A DNA stretch of 64,000 nt from Blautia sp. Marseille-P3201T. GTDB lineage: Bacteria > Bacillota > Clostridia > Lachnospirales > Lachnospiraceae. Of the stretch, positions 42,935 to 52,307 are shown piece after piece. The DNA lies in the NCBI RefSeq assembly GCF_900120295.1, contig NZ_LT635469.1, positions 186,001 to 250,000 on the forward strand. The letters are read 5' to 3'. The first letter of the stretch is position 1. The number at the start of each line of letters is the position of its first letter. The position numbers and the translations under genes are program-made. The notes beneath the pieces are model-generated. The model was not told where the DNA came from. It saw only the letters and a list, made by a program, of their open reading frames with translations, and did not search any database.

Positions 42935-44348
42935 AGTTTCGGTTAGCACTTCTTTGAAGTGTAAAGATGAATTCTGTCCCTACACCTTCTGTGCTGACTA
43001 CATTAATATTCTGTTTATGTGAATTAATAATTTCTTTGACAATAGCAAGACCCAGTCCGGTTCCCTTTCGGTCTTTTCCCCTGGAGGTATCAATTTTATA
43101 AAAGCGGTCCCAAATTTTAGTAAGACTTTCTTTGGGAATTCCGCATCCTGTATCTTTTACGGAAATAAATACAGTTTCATGTTTTAAAGTGGATTCCACT
43201 TTAATCATAGAGTCAGGCGAACTGAATTTAATGGCATTGTCAATGAGGTTGTATAATACCTGCTGAATTTGTCCCATGTCAGCGTGAACGAACAAAGTCT
43301 GACCTGTAAGGAAAAGCTCAATGGAAATGCGCTTATCACGACAAATCCCTTCAAAAGCTTCTGCAGTAGTCTTAATGGTGCGGTTGATGTCAAAATCTGA
43401 GTAGTCAAGCTGCCGCCCTTTTTCATCTAAATTATTTAAAGTCAGCATACTCTGTGTCAGTTTGTACAGTCGGTCTGTTTCGTATACAACAATTTTTAGA
43501 TATTTATTCTGCATTTCAGGCGGAATGGTGCCATCTAAAATAGCTTCCGTATAGCCCTTGATGGAGGTAAGAGGAGAGCGGAAATCATGGGAAACATTAG
43601 AAATAAATTTTCTCTGATAGTTTCCTGTCATGTCTAGTTCGTCAGACATATAATTTAAAGTCATTGCCAGATATCCCAATTCGTCTTCCTTGTCCAGAGG
43701 AATATTGTACTTTAGATTTCCAGAGGCAAATGTATTTGCCCCTTGAATAATTTTTTTTAAAGGTCGGTTAATCATAAAGTAAAATACAGGAATAATGAGT
43801 AACATAATTCCCAAAAACAGAAGAAATAAGATGTAAACGGTGTTTAACAGGTTATCTCGCTGTTGATATACAGAGGACATGGGTAAATGCATGGCAATAT
43901 AGCCTTTTACATGCATATTGACTGTGACCGGAACCATAACACTTAATTGGTCTTCATGGAAATAATCAAAAAATCTTCCTATTTGATAATAAGAGCCGCT
44001 GGACTTACCCGGATTGAAATCTTTTAATGTTGGAAAATCTTCTGTGATAAATTTTCGGGAGGTATTCATCAAGATTTCACCTTTTGGATTGATCAGCCAG
44101 ATTTCTTCGTTGTCATAAACAGCAGAACAGAGCGCTTCATAAAATTCTGCGGGGGTATCTGTTTCCCGGTAGTATTTTACAGCACGCTGTCCGGCTATTT
44201 TTGATGCTTCTCTATATAGTCGTCCGCTATATACACTTTCTACATGATCCTCTACCAAGTCTGTACCAACCAGAGAAATTGCAGTAAATCCTAAAATTCC
44301 CAGAAATACCATAGCGATTATAAATTTTGCAAAAAGAAATTTTTTCAT
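42933..44348 (-). CDS. Membrane sensor histidine kinase (HAMP, OmpR-partner type)
   Basis: 471 residues: N-terminal membrane helix (about 8-28), extracellular sensor of ~140 residues, second helix (about 170-192), HAMP, HisKA with VSHDFRSPLTSIKGY (His ~ residue 254) and HATPase with NLIDNAIKFS, DTGCGI and GTGLGLAIVKEI. Its start overlaps the regulator stop by 4 bases. Signal unknown. Confidence 0.92.
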   Translation of the reverse strand: MKKFLFAKFIIAMVFLGILGFTAISLVGTDLVEDHVESVYSGRLYREASKIAGQRAVKYYRETDTPAEFYEALCSAVYDNEEIWLINPKGEILMNTSRKFITEDFPTLKDFNPGKSSGSYYQIGRFFDYFHEDQLSVMVPVTVNMHVKGYIAMHLPMSSVYQQRDNLLNTVYILFLLFLGIMLLIIPVFYFMINRPLKKIIQGANTFASGNLKYNIPLDKEDELGYLAMTLNYMSDELDMTGNYQRKFISNVSHDFRSPLTSIKGYTEAILDGTIPPEMQNKYLKIVVYETDRLYKLTQSMLTLNNLDEKGRQLDYSDFDINRTIKTTAEAFEGICRDKRISIELFLTGQTLFVHADMGQIQQVLYNLIDNAIKFSSPDSMIKVESTLKHETVFISVKDTGCGIPKESLTKIWDRFYKIDTSRGKDRKGTGLGLAIVKEIINSHKQNINVVSTEGVGTEFIFTLQRSANRN

Positions 44349-45049
44349 TTGTTTTTGACCTCAAATTTATAGCCAATGCCCCATACAGTGGAAAGCGCCC
44401 AGGCCGGATGGTCTTTGATTTTTTCCCTGAGACGTTTAATATGCACGTCAACAGTACGAGTATCGCCAATATATTCATATCCCCAGATATGGTCCAGAAG
44501 CTGTTCCCTTGTAAACACCTGATTAGGAGAAGAAGCCAGAAAATAAAGAAGTTCCAGCTCTTTCGGCGGCATATCCAGCTGTTTGCCATAGTAGATAACG
44601 GAATAATTGGTCAGGTTAATGGCTAAATCAGGATATTCCACATATTTTCCTGATGGTTGTGTTGCAGGGGCTACATTTGGCTGATATCGTCTTAATACAG
44701 CTTTAACTCTGGCAACCAGTTCCTTAGAGTCAAAGGGTTTAATAATGTAGTCATCTGCACCCAGTTCCAGTCCCAATACTTTGTCAAAGATTTCTCCTTT
44801 GGCAGAAAGCATGATAATGGGAACGTTGGACTTCTGACGAATTTCTCTGCATACCTGATAACCATCAATACCCGGAAGCATTAAATCCAGCAGAATGAGG
44901 TTGGGAGCAAAGGTGGAGAAAGCATTTAAAGCAGCTTCTCCGTCATTGACAATGTGGGTATCAAAACATTCTTTTGTCAGATACAGAGAAATCAATTCCG
45001 CAATATTGTTGTCATCGTCTACAATAAGAATTTTCTGTTTAGTTACCAT
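44345..45049 (-). CDS. OmpR/PhoB-family response regulator
   Basis: 234 residues. Receiver domain with ILIVDDDNNIAEL and the acceptor Asp in PNLILLDLMLPGIDGY (about residue 54), then a winged-helix DNA-binding domain with VFTREQLLDHIWGYEYIGDTRTVDVHIKRLR. Lies 12 bases downstream of mutS2 and overlaps the kinase, so the three genes form an operon. Target genes unknown. Confidence 0.94.
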   Translation of the reverse strand: MVTKQKILIVDDDNNIAELISLYLTKECFDTHIVNDGEAALNAFSTFAPNLILLDLMLPGIDGYQVCREIRQKSNVPIIMLSAKGEIFDKVLGLELGADDYIIKPFDSKELVARVKAVLRRYQPNVAPATQPSGKYVEYPDLAINLTNYSVIYYGKQLDMPPKELELLYFLASSPNQVFTREQLLDHIWGYEYIGDTRTVDVHIKRLREKIKDHPAWALSTVWGIGYKFEVKNK

Positions 45050-45061
45050 GTATACTCCCCC

Positions 45062-47440
45062 TTATTTTTTAAATTCTACGATTGTAACACCGGCATCACC
45101 TTCACCGAATTCTGCCAGATGAAAATCTTTTACATATTTTAAGCGCTTTAAATAGTTATGTACACCTTTTCGAAGAGCACCGGTTCCTTTTCCGTGAACC
45201 ACACGAACACTGTTTAAATGAGCCAGATAAGCATCATCCAGATATTTGTCCAGTTCAGCAATCGCTTCATCCACGGTTTTACCCAGAAGGTTAATTTCTG
45301 TGCGGATGGAGGCAGATTTGCTCATACGTATTTTGCCGGCACCGGTACGCTGGAGTGACGGTGCAGTGATAACCGGTTCGTCAATTAATTGTAAATCAGA
45401 TAAATGAACCTTGGAACGAAGAATTCCCATCTGTACAAAGACCATTCCCTTTGCATCCGGTTTGGAGCTGATAGTTCCTTTTACATTTAAACTCAGTACT
45501 TTTACTGCATCACCAAGAGAAATATCTTTGGCAGTAAGTGTGGATTTTTTCTTTTCAGGAGTTTTAAGAGCCATTTTTTTACCGGTTTGATCCATTTTTT
45601 TACGCAGTTCAGAGCGTTTTTGCTCTAGTTCTTTTGCAGACATAGAGTCTTTTCCGGCTTTGTTGAAAATTTTCATAGTCTGATCCGCATATTCCTTAGC
45701 TTCTCTTAAAATACGATGGGCTTCTTCATTGGCATCACGGAGAATTTTCTCTTTTCGCTGCTCCAGTTTATCTTGTTTTTCTTCCAGCTGTTTTTTCAAA
45801 CTTTCAATTTCTGTTTTATAACGGGCAATTTCTGCTTCTTCGGCCTCGATGGTTTTTCGGCTTTGCTCTAAAGTTGATAAAACATCTTCAAAAGATTCGT
45901 CTTCCTGGCTGATTTGTTCTTTTGCCTTATCAATAATATAAGAAGGCAGTCCCAGTTTTCCGGAAATGGCAAAGGCATTACTTTTTCCGGGAATACCAAT
46001 GAGGAGACGATAAGTAGGACGCAAAGTTTCTACATCAAATTCACAGGAAGCATTCTCAACACCATGAGTAGAGAGGGCGTATATTTTTAGCTCGCTGTAA
46101 TGAGTTGTTGCCATTGTGCGTATTCCCTGAGAATGAAGGTGAGACAGAATAGCAATGGCAAGAGCAGCGCCTTCTGTCGGGTCTGTTCCTGCGCCTAATT
46201 CGTCAAAGAGAACCAGAGAGTCACGGTCTGCTTTTTCAATAAAGCGTACCACGTTTGTCATGTGGGAAGAAAAAGTACTTAAAGATTGTTCGATACTTTG
46301 TTCATCACCAATATCAGCGTAAACTTCTTTGAAAATACTCAGGCGTGAATTGTCAAAAGCAGGAATGTGCAGCCCTGACTGTCCCATGAGTGTTAAAAGA
46401 CCAATAGTTTTTAAAGAAACCGTTTTACCACCGGTGTTTGGACCTGTTACTACTAAAAGGTCAAAGTCTTCACCCAGACGAACATCAATGGGAACGACTT
46501 TGTGTTTGTCAATTAGTGGGTGGCGGGCTTTCTTTAAATCAATAATTCCTTCTGTGTTAAAGCGAGGTTCTGTAGCATTTTGAGATTTCGCCAAAAGTGC
46601 TCTGGCAAAGATAAAATCAAGCTGTGTCATAATCTTCAGATTATCTTCAATTGCTTCCAGATTTTCTGTTGCGTATTGGCTTAGATTAGAGAGAATAATT
46701 TCAATTTCAGCTTGTTCTTTCACTTCCAGTTCTCTTAAATCATTATTTAGTTTTACAATAGCCATAGGCTCTACAAAGACAGTGGAGCCTGTAGAAGACT
46801 GGTCGTGAATCATGCCTGGAACCTGTCCTTTATGCTCTGCTTTTACAGGAATACAGTACCGCCCATTTCGCATGGTAACAACGGCATCCTGCAGATAAGT
46901 TCTGGCAGAACCGCTGACGTAAGAAGAAAGCTGACTGTGGATTTTATCATTGGTATTCTTCATAGAACGGCGGATTTGCTTTAATCCGGCGCTGGCATCA
47001 TCTGCAATTTCTTCTTCTGACAGAATACATCTGCGGATTTCTAAAGCAAGGGGTGTTAAAGGCTGAAGAATTTCAAACATGCTGTCTAAAGAGTCCTGGT
47101 TTTCCTCTGCGTTTTCTCTTCTTGAATAGGCTTTTGCACGATTAGTATTTTCTAAAAGACTGCAAAGAGATAAAAGTTCTCCGGTTCCCAGCGTACTGCC
47201 AATTTCCAGACGTTTTAAAGAACCGCGTATATCTTTTACACCTCCAAAAGAAAGGGCACCTTTTTGGTAAACTCTTGCTAAAGCATCGGCAGTTTCTTGC
47301 TGCATGACTTCAATTTCATTTAAATTATCCAGAGGAGTCAGATTTCGGCACAAATTTTTTCCACAGGAAGATGTGGCGAAATTTTCTAACATCTGGATAA
47401 TCTTACTATATTCTAAAGTTTTTAAAGCTTTTTCATTCAT
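45062..47440 (-). CDS. mutS2: MutS2 endonuclease / ribosome rescue ATPase
   Basis: 792 residues. MutS-type core and ATPase with VVTGPNTGGKTVSLKT (Walker A), FDELGAGTDPTEGAAL (Walker B) and a long charged coiled coil (about residues 510-630), then a C-terminal Smr domain with INLLGKTVDEAIAELDKYL and VRVVHGKGTGALRKGV. In Firmicutes MutS2 resolves collided ribosomes and affects recombination. ATG 47440 has AAGGTGA at 6 bases; the upstream in-frame ATG at 47482 lacks a site. Confidence 0.94.
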   Translation of the reverse strand: MNEKALKTLEYSKIIQMLENFATSSCGKNLCRNLTPLDNLNEIEVMQQETADALARVYQKGALSFGGVKDIRGSLKRLEIGSTLGTGELLSLCSLLENTNRAKAYSRRENAEENQDSLDSMFEILQPLTPLALEIRRCILSEEEIADDASAGLKQIRRSMKNTNDKIHSQLSSYVSGSARTYLQDAVVTMRNGRYCIPVKAEHKGQVPGMIHDQSSTGSTVFVEPMAIVKLNNDLRELEVKEQAEIEIILSNLSQYATENLEAIEDNLKIMTQLDFIFARALLAKSQNATEPRFNTEGIIDLKKARHPLIDKHKVVPIDVRLGEDFDLLVVTGPNTGGKTVSLKTIGLLTLMGQSGLHIPAFDNSRLSIFKEVYADIGDEQSIEQSLSTFSSHMTNVVRFIEKADRDSLVLFDELGAGTDPTEGAALAIAILSHLHSQGIRTMATTHYSELKIYALSTHGVENASCEFDVETLRPTYRLLIGIPGKSNAFAISGKLGLPSYIIDKAKEQISQEDESFEDVLSTLEQSRKTIEAEEAEIARYKTEIESLKKQLEEKQDKLEQRKEKILRDANEEAHRILREAKEYADQTMKIFNKAGKDSMSAKELEQKRSELRKKMDQTGKKMALKTPEKKKSTLTAKDISLGDAVKVLSLNVKGTISSKPDAKGMVFVQMGILRSKVHLSDLQLIDEPVITAPSLQRTGAGKIRMSKSASIRTEINLLGKTVDEAIAELDKYLDDAYLAHLNSVRVVHGKGTGALRKGVHNYLKRLKYVKDFHLAEFGEGDAGVTIVEFKK

Positions 47441-47491
47441 AAAAATCACCTTATCTAAATTCCATTCTTGTTGATAAAACATTTTCTCGTC

Positions 47492-47563
47492 AAGCCGTGG
47501 CTTGCCTGGTATAATAATTGCACATTGTGAAATTATTATACCTTATTTTACATTAAAATAAGA
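47492..47563. repeat. Three tandem palindromes between mutS2 and the HtrA-like gene
   Basis: CAAGCC-GT-GGCTTG (47492-47505); GGTATAATAATT-N11-AATTATTATACC (47509-47543); CTTATTTTA-CAT-TAAAATAAG (47543-47563). The middle one carries TATAAT on both strands in mirror positions, so it could hold -10 elements for both directions or be an operator. Confidence 0.65.
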
Positions 47564-47625
47564 AGAAAGAAAAGGGAATGTATTAGATTTTTTTCTGTAA
47601 TCTTCATGAAAAGTTCATAAACTTT

Positions 47626-47634
47626 TGTTATAAT
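47626..47634 (+). promoter_or_regulatory. Extended -10 promoter of the HtrA-like gene
   Basis: TGTTATAAT (TGn plus TATAAT at 47629-47634), 30 bases before the start; no strong -35, as is usual for extended -10 promoters. Confidence 0.45.
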
Positions 47635-47663
47635 AAAACATAGTTTTATGTGGAGTGAGTGAC

Positions 47664-48938
47664 ATGGAGCAGAAGAAAAACGAAAATTCTTATGAATTTC
47701 TAAAAGAGACAATTAAAGAAAAACCTATTGACAAAAAGAAAGTCGGAAAGCACATTTTCTGCATTTTATTAGCCGGGTGTCTTTTTGGGCTGGCAGCGGC
47801 AGCAGCTTTTTCATTGACAGCCCCCAAAATTACCCAGAACATACAAAAGAAACAGGAGCAGTCACAGATACAGTTTCCATCAGACACGAAAAATGATGAG
47901 GAAAACACAGGCAGCAATACGCAGGAAGAAGAAAGCACTGCGCCTGCTTCTGAACCTGTAGTAGAGGAATTAACACCGGAGAAATACCAGAAGTTATTTG
48001 CAGATATTTTTGCCAAGGCTCAGATAGCAGAAAAATCTATGGTAAGGGTAATCGGAAGTAAAAATGATGAGGTGTGGTTTCAGACACCTTACGAGAGCGA
48101 AATTTCAGGTCTTCTGGTAGCAGAAAGCGGTCAGGAACTTTTTGTATTGACTGAATATAGAATTGTAGAAGATGTTGACAGGATACAGGTGGTATTCTGT
48201 GACGGAACGATTACAGATGCCAGATTTTTAAAAGGTGATAAGAATACGGGATTTGTTATTTTGAAAATTCCTAAATCCAGTATTTCGGCAGAAACAAGGG
48301 AAGCGATTACCATAGCGCCTTTAGGGGAGTCTTATGCAGTCAGTCAAGGAGAACCTGTTCTTGCAATTGGAAGCCCTATGGGGTATAGTGACTCTGTTGG
48401 GTATGGAATTGTTACATCAACCTGCAATACAGTATCCAAAACAGATGCAGAATATAGTCTTTTGACTACAGATATAGCAGGAAGCAGTCTGGGCAGCGGT
48501 GTTTTGCTGAATTTAGAAGGTGAGGTCATTGGATTGATTGCACAATCTTTTGCCAGAGAGGACACCCAAAATCTTGTGACAGGACTGGGTGTTTCGGAAG
48601 TAAAAGAAATGATCCAAATTTTATCAGATGAAACAAAAGATATTATTTATATGGGAATTACAGGAAAAAGTATTACCACAGATATCTCTGAAAAGAAGGG
48701 GATACCGGTAGGCGTTTTTGTAGAACAGGTGGAAGTGAATTCTCCGGCAATGCAGGTGGGAATTCAAAATGGTGATGTAATTATAGAGCTGAATGGTGAA
48801 AAAATAGAAACCGTAAAAGGCTACCAGCAGCAGCTGAAATCCTGTAAATCAGGAGAAACAATTAAAGTAAAAGCCATGCGTCAGGGAACAGAAGGATATG
48901 TGGAGGTAGACTTTGAGGTGACGCTTCAGGCAAGATAG
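47664..48938 (+). CDS. HtrA/DegP-like membrane protein with degenerate catalytic triad
   Basis: 424 residues: short cytoplasmic part, one membrane helix (about 32-52), Glu/Ser/Thr-rich linker, a trypsin-like domain and a C-terminal PDZ domain (GVFVEQVEVNSPAMQVGIQNGDVI). The fold markers are kept (AIGSPMGYSDSVGYGIVTS, NLEGEVIGLI), but the catalytic His of TNxHV reads Arg (TEYRIV, residue 166), the Asp of TDLAVLKI reads Gly (NTGFVILKI, residue 196), and GNSGGP is GSGVLL with one Ser left (residue 278). Probably a non-proteolytic binder or chaperone. ATG 47664 has GGAG at 8 bases. The nuclease gene follows by 13 bases. Confidence 0.85.
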   Translation: MEQKKNENSYEFLKETIKEKPIDKKKVGKHIFCILLAGCLFGLAAAAAFSLTAPKITQNIQKKQEQSQIQFPSDTKNDEENTGSNTQEEESTAPASEPVVEELTPEKYQKLFADIFAKAQIAEKSMVRVIGSKNDEVWFQTPYESEISGLLVAESGQELFVLTEYRIVEDVDRIQVVFCDGTITDARFLKGDKNTGFVILKIPKSSISAETREAITIAPLGESYAVSQGEPVLAIGSPMGYSDSVGYGIVTSTCNTVSKTDAEYSLLTTDIAGSSLGSGVLLNLEGEVIGLIAQSFAREDTQNLVTGLGVSEVKEMIQILSDETKDIIYMGITGKSITTDISEKKGIPVGVFVEQVEVNSPAMQVGIQNGDVIIELNGEKIETVKGYQQQLKSCKSGETIKVKAMRQGTEGYVEVDFEVTLQAR

Positions 48939-48951
48939 GAAGGATAGGAAA

Positions 48952-49899
48952 ATGAGATTTATCAGTGAACTTCATGAAGGAGAAAAACTTTCAGGCATTT
49001 ATTTATGTAAACATAAACAGGCGGCAGTGACAAAGAATGGAAAGTCTTATGAAAATGTAATTTTGCAGGATAAGACAGGAACCATTGATGCGAAAATCTG
49101 GGAGCCTAATTCTCTTGGAATTGATGAGTTTGAGTCTTTAGATTATATTGACGTTGTGGGAGACGTTACCAGTTTTCAGGGTAATCTTCAGGTGAGTATA
49201 AAAAGGGTCAGAAAGGCGTCAGAGGGAGAATATGAGCCGGGAAATTATCTTCCTGTAAGTAATAAAAATATTGAAGTGATGTATCAGGAACTGCTGGGTA
49301 TTGTGGAACAGGTGAAAAATCCGTATTTTCATCAGTTGTTAGTGGAATTTTTCAAAAAAGATGAGGATTTTGCCAAGACTTTTAAGGGGAATTCAGCAGC
49401 CAAAAGTGTGCATCATGGATTTATAGGCGGACTTTTGGAGCATACAGTCAGTGTGGCAAAGCTGTGTCTTTACTACTGCGGAACATACAGTATTTTGAAT
49501 AAAGATTTACTTATTACGGCAGCGCTTCTTCACGATATAGGAAAGACAAAAGAACTCAGCGCCTTTCCTATGAATGACTATACAGATGATGGACAGCTTT
49601 TAGGACATATTATGATTGGGGCAGAGATGATCCATGATAAGGCAAAGGAAATTCCGGAATTCCCATATAAGCTGGAAAGCGAATTAAAGCATTGTATTTT
49701 GGCACATCATGGGGAATTAGAATATGGTTCACCGAAAAAACCGGCTCTTGCAGAAGCAGTTGCCCTTAATATGGCGGATAACACAGATGCAAAAATGGAA
49801 ACATTGACAGAAATCTTTGCATCAGCACAAAACCAGAAGGAGTGGCTGGGATATAATCGATTGTTTGAGTCTAATTTAAGAAAATCAAGCTGCGAGTAA
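48952..49899 (+). CDS. yhaM: 3'-5' exoribonuclease YhaM-type (OB + HD)
   Basis: 315 residues. OB-fold nucleic-acid-binding domain (NVILQDKTGTIDAKIWEPN) followed by an HD phosphohydrolase-type domain with HHGFIGGLLEHTVSVAK, LLHDIGKTKEL and LAHHGELEYGSPKKP as metal-binding motifs. Degrades RNA or single-stranded DNA from the 3' end in Firmicutes. Cotranscribed with the HtrA-like gene. Confidence 0.88.
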   Translation: MRFISELHEGEKLSGIYLCKHKQAAVTKNGKSYENVILQDKTGTIDAKIWEPNSLGIDEFESLDYIDVVGDVTSFQGNLQVSIKRVRKASEGEYEPGNYLPVSNKNIEVMYQELLGIVEQVKNPYFHQLLVEFFKKDEDFAKTFKGNSAAKSVHHGFIGGLLEHTVSVAKLCLYYCGTYSILNKDLLITAALLHDIGKTKELSAFPMNDYTDDGQLLGHIMIGAEMIHDKAKEIPEFPYKLESELKHCILAHHGELEYGSPKKPALAEAVALNMADNTDAKMETLTEIFASAQNQKEWLGYNRLFESNLRKSSCE

Positions 49900-49908
49900 A
49901 CTTAAAAT

Positions 49909-49950
49909 GGAGCTGTTGTATAGAGTGTTCTATGCAGCAACTCCTTCTTT
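49909..49950 (+). terminator. Terminator after the YhaM-type gene
   Basis: GGAG-TGTTG-ATAGA pairs with TCTAT-CAGCA-CTCC, followed by TTCTTTT. It lies 17 bases before the rlmD start, so this gene may also be read from an RNA passing the hairpin. Confidence 0.7.
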
Positions 49951-49966
49951 TCAGATAGGAGAATTT

Positions 49967-51403
49967 ATGGAATTTAAAAAGAATGATTTGGTAAAAGTAA
50001 AAATTGAAGATATGGGGCATGACGGAGAAGGCATTGGAAAGGCCGAGGGATATACATTGTTTATTAAAGACACCGTAATTGGTGATGTAGTAGAAGCTAA
50101 AATTATGAAAATGAAGAAAAATTATGGCTATGCAAGACTTGTACGTGTGTTAGAGGCTTCAGAAGACAGAACAGAGCCAAAATGCCCTGTGGCAAGAGCC
50201 TGTGGAGGATGTCAATTACAGTTCTTAACTTATGAAAAACAGTTGGAATTTAAGAAAAATAAGGTTTTGGGAAATTTAAAGAGAATAGGAGGATTTTCTG
50301 ATATTTCTGTTGAAAAAGTAATGGGAATGGAAAATCCGTGGCGTTATCGAAATAAAGCTCAGTTTCCGGTGGGAAAAGATAAAGACGGAAATTTGATTAC
50401 AGGTTTTTATGCGGGAAGAACACATTCCATTATTCCAAATACCAACTGTTATCTGGGTGTTGAAGTAAATGAGGAAATCTTAAACGCAGTGCTGGATTAT
50501 ATGAAAGAAAATCATGTTGCGCCTTATGATGAAGTGATAGGTAAAGGGTTGGTTCGCCATATTTTAATACGGTATGGATTTAAAACTAAGGAAATCATGG
50601 TTTGTATGATTATCAATGGAAGGAAAATCCCAAATGCAGCAGAACTGGTAGAAAAGCTGAAGGGCATTTCTGGCATGACAAGCATTACATTAAGTGTAAA
50701 TACAAAGAGAAACAACGTGATTTTAGGAAATGAAATTCTGCCTTTGTGGGGCGAAGAGTTTATTACAGATTATATCGGAGAAGTAAAATATCAAATTTCT
50801 CCTCTTTCATTTTATCAGGTAAATCCTGTTCAGACGGAAAAACTTTATAGCACAGCTTTGGAATATGCGGGACTTACTGGGAAAGAAACTGTCTGGGATT
50901 TATACTGCGGAATTGGTACGATTTCTTTGTTTTTAGCGCAAAAGGCAAAAAAAGTTTATGGTGTGGAAATCGTTCCGGCAGCTATTGAAGATGCAAGAAG
51001 AAATGCAGAGCTTAACAGAATTGAAAATGCAGAATTTTTTGTGGGCAAAGCAGAGGAAGTATTGCCTGCAAAATATAAAGAAGATGGTGTATATGCAGAT
51101 GTGATTGTAGTTGATCCTCCAAGAAAGGGATGTGATGGGGCTCTGATTGAAACTATGCTGTCTATGAAACCGGAGAGAATTGTATATGTAAGCTGCGACT
51201 CTGCTACACTGGCAAGAGATTTAAAAATGCTGTGTGAGAAGGAGTATCAGGTAAAAAAAGTGGCCGTATGCGATATGTTTCCTGGAAGTGTACATGTGGA
51301 GACGGTTGTCAAACTGGTTAGAAAAAATCCAGACACATATATCGATATTACGGTTGATATGGACGAGCTGGATCTGACTGCTTCGGAGGCGAAAGCAAGG
51401 TAG
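49967..51403 (+). CDS. rlmD: 23S rRNA m5U methyltransferase RlmD/RumA-type
   Basis: 478 residues. TRAM domain at the N-terminus (VKVKIEDMGHDGEGIGKAEGY), iron-sulfur cysteines (CPVARACGGCQLQ), and an AdoMet methyltransferase domain with WDLYCGIGTISLFLA, VVDPPRKGC and the catalytic Cys in VYVSCDSATLARDL. Methylates a uridine in 23S rRNA. ATG 49967 has ATAGGAGAA upstream; the frame open to 49907 runs through the terminator hairpin. The C-terminal tail after the HVETVVKLVRKN end (about 25 residues, DITVDMDELDLTASEAKA) is a relic of a longer extension; see the next entry. Confidence 0.9.
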   Translation: MEFKKNDLVKVKIEDMGHDGEGIGKAEGYTLFIKDTVIGDVVEAKIMKMKKNYGYARLVRVLEASEDRTEPKCPVARACGGCQLQFLTYEKQLEFKKNKVLGNLKRIGGFSDISVEKVMGMENPWRYRNKAQFPVGKDKDGNLITGFYAGRTHSIIPNTNCYLGVEVNEEILNAVLDYMKENHVAPYDEVIGKGLVRHILIRYGFKTKEIMVCMIINGRKIPNAAELVEKLKGISGMTSITLSVNTKRNNVILGNEILPLWGEEFITDYIGEVKYQISPLSFYQVNPVQTEKLYSTALEYAGLTGKETVWDLYCGIGTISLFLAQKAKKVYGVEIVPAAIEDARRNAELNRIENAEFFVGKAEEVLPAKYKEDGVYADVIVVDPPRKGCDGALIETMLSMKPERIVYVSCDSATLARDLKMLCEKEYQVKKVAVCDMFPGSVHVETVVKLVRKNPDTYIDITVDMDELDLTASEAKAR

Positions 51404-51471
51404 CTACAGTGTCTGCCGGAAAAAGAGATGTTGATTGAGGAAGCACTGCGGCATTCTAAAATGATTTCATA
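51404..51471 (+). pseudogene. Decayed C-terminal extension of rlmD
   Basis: After the TAG at 51401 the same frame goes on for 22 codons (LQCLPEKEMLIEEALRHSKM) to a second stop at 51471. In related Clostridia, methyltransferases of this type carry an extra C-terminal region with DMDELDLT at its start and an EKEKAI-EALRHF-like end. Here the middle has been lost and a stop lies at the join. Confidence 0.5.
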
Positions 51472-51494
51472 GTCAGCCAAACGGGAGGTTAATC

Positions 51495-52081
51495 ATGGCA
51501 AAAGATTTGACAAATTCAAGATTGGATAGGCAAAATATATTAATCAGCGAGATAAAGATTTTGTTTTTTCATCTTTGCAAGAGGATAATTATCGTAGGCA
51601 ATTCACGGATGCGTTAAAAAATTATGTGGAAGATAACCGATATAAATATGCGCATTTTACTGATATGATTTATGTAAGTATATTTAAGGAAAAAGCGAAA
51701 GAATATAAGAAAATTTTAGATTTAAAAGCGAGTGATAAGGTTCGTGATACTTTTTATAGCGAAATCTTAGATATCATTGCAGCTTATGAGAGCGGTCTTG
51801 CTGATGCTATCATGCGTGAATATGAACGAAAGGGGGATATTTTATCACAACAAGAAACGGAGGAATTGTTTAGACGTTTTGAAAAAATGGCATTGTGGAA
51901 ACCGCTTATTCAACGAGGTCGAGTAAAAATGGCAAGTCGTGATATGGCATTAAGAGATGCCTTTCATTATCAATTGTCAGAGTATATACAACCTCTTGAT
52001 AAAGATGAATATCAAAAGTTTCTTGGTGCTGCCGGAGATGAATTAGATAGGCTCATGGCGCAAAAGAAAGGTATAATATGA
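51495..52081 (+). pseudogene. Frameshifted gene of unknown function
   Basis: A start ATG at 51495 behind GGGAGGT opens MAKDLTNSRLDRQNIL and is then out of frame; one base lost around 51536-51542 would join it to the frame that encodes NQRDKDFVFSSLQEDNYRRQF and the 168-residue rest, ending at 52081. The product would be about 195 residues, all helical, charged, with no recognised family. The downstream part could alternatively start from a TTG at 51575. Either a real pseudogene or a sequencing error. Confidence 0.6.
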
Positions 52082-52121
52082 GGAGAATATTACTATCTAA
52101 TGAATGCAATGAAGTTTTGTT

Positions 52122-52307
52122 ATGAATATTCGTTCATCCGCAGCAATCCGTCAGAATTACAACGAGATTGCCGATATGTGCAGAAAGACCGTAGAGCCGA
52201 TTTTTCTTGCCAAGAATGGCGCGGGAGATTTAGTCGTTATGGATATTGAAACTTATAACCGCTATGCATTCCCTCTGCCAAATGCCTCAGCGTTTTCCGC
52301 TTTTTGA
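52122..52307 (+). pseudogene. Truncated YefM/Phd-type antitoxin
   Basis: The first ~47 codons (IRSSAAIRQNYNEIADMCRK, then PIFLAKNGAGDLVVMDIETYNR) match the DNA-binding half of Phd/YefM antitoxins; the rest of the usual ~85-90 residues is replaced by an unrelated tail (YAFPLPNASAFSAF). The toxin gene is absent. The toxin-binding end is lost, so it is probably inactive as an antitoxin, though the DNA-binding part could still be made. Confidence 0.7.
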
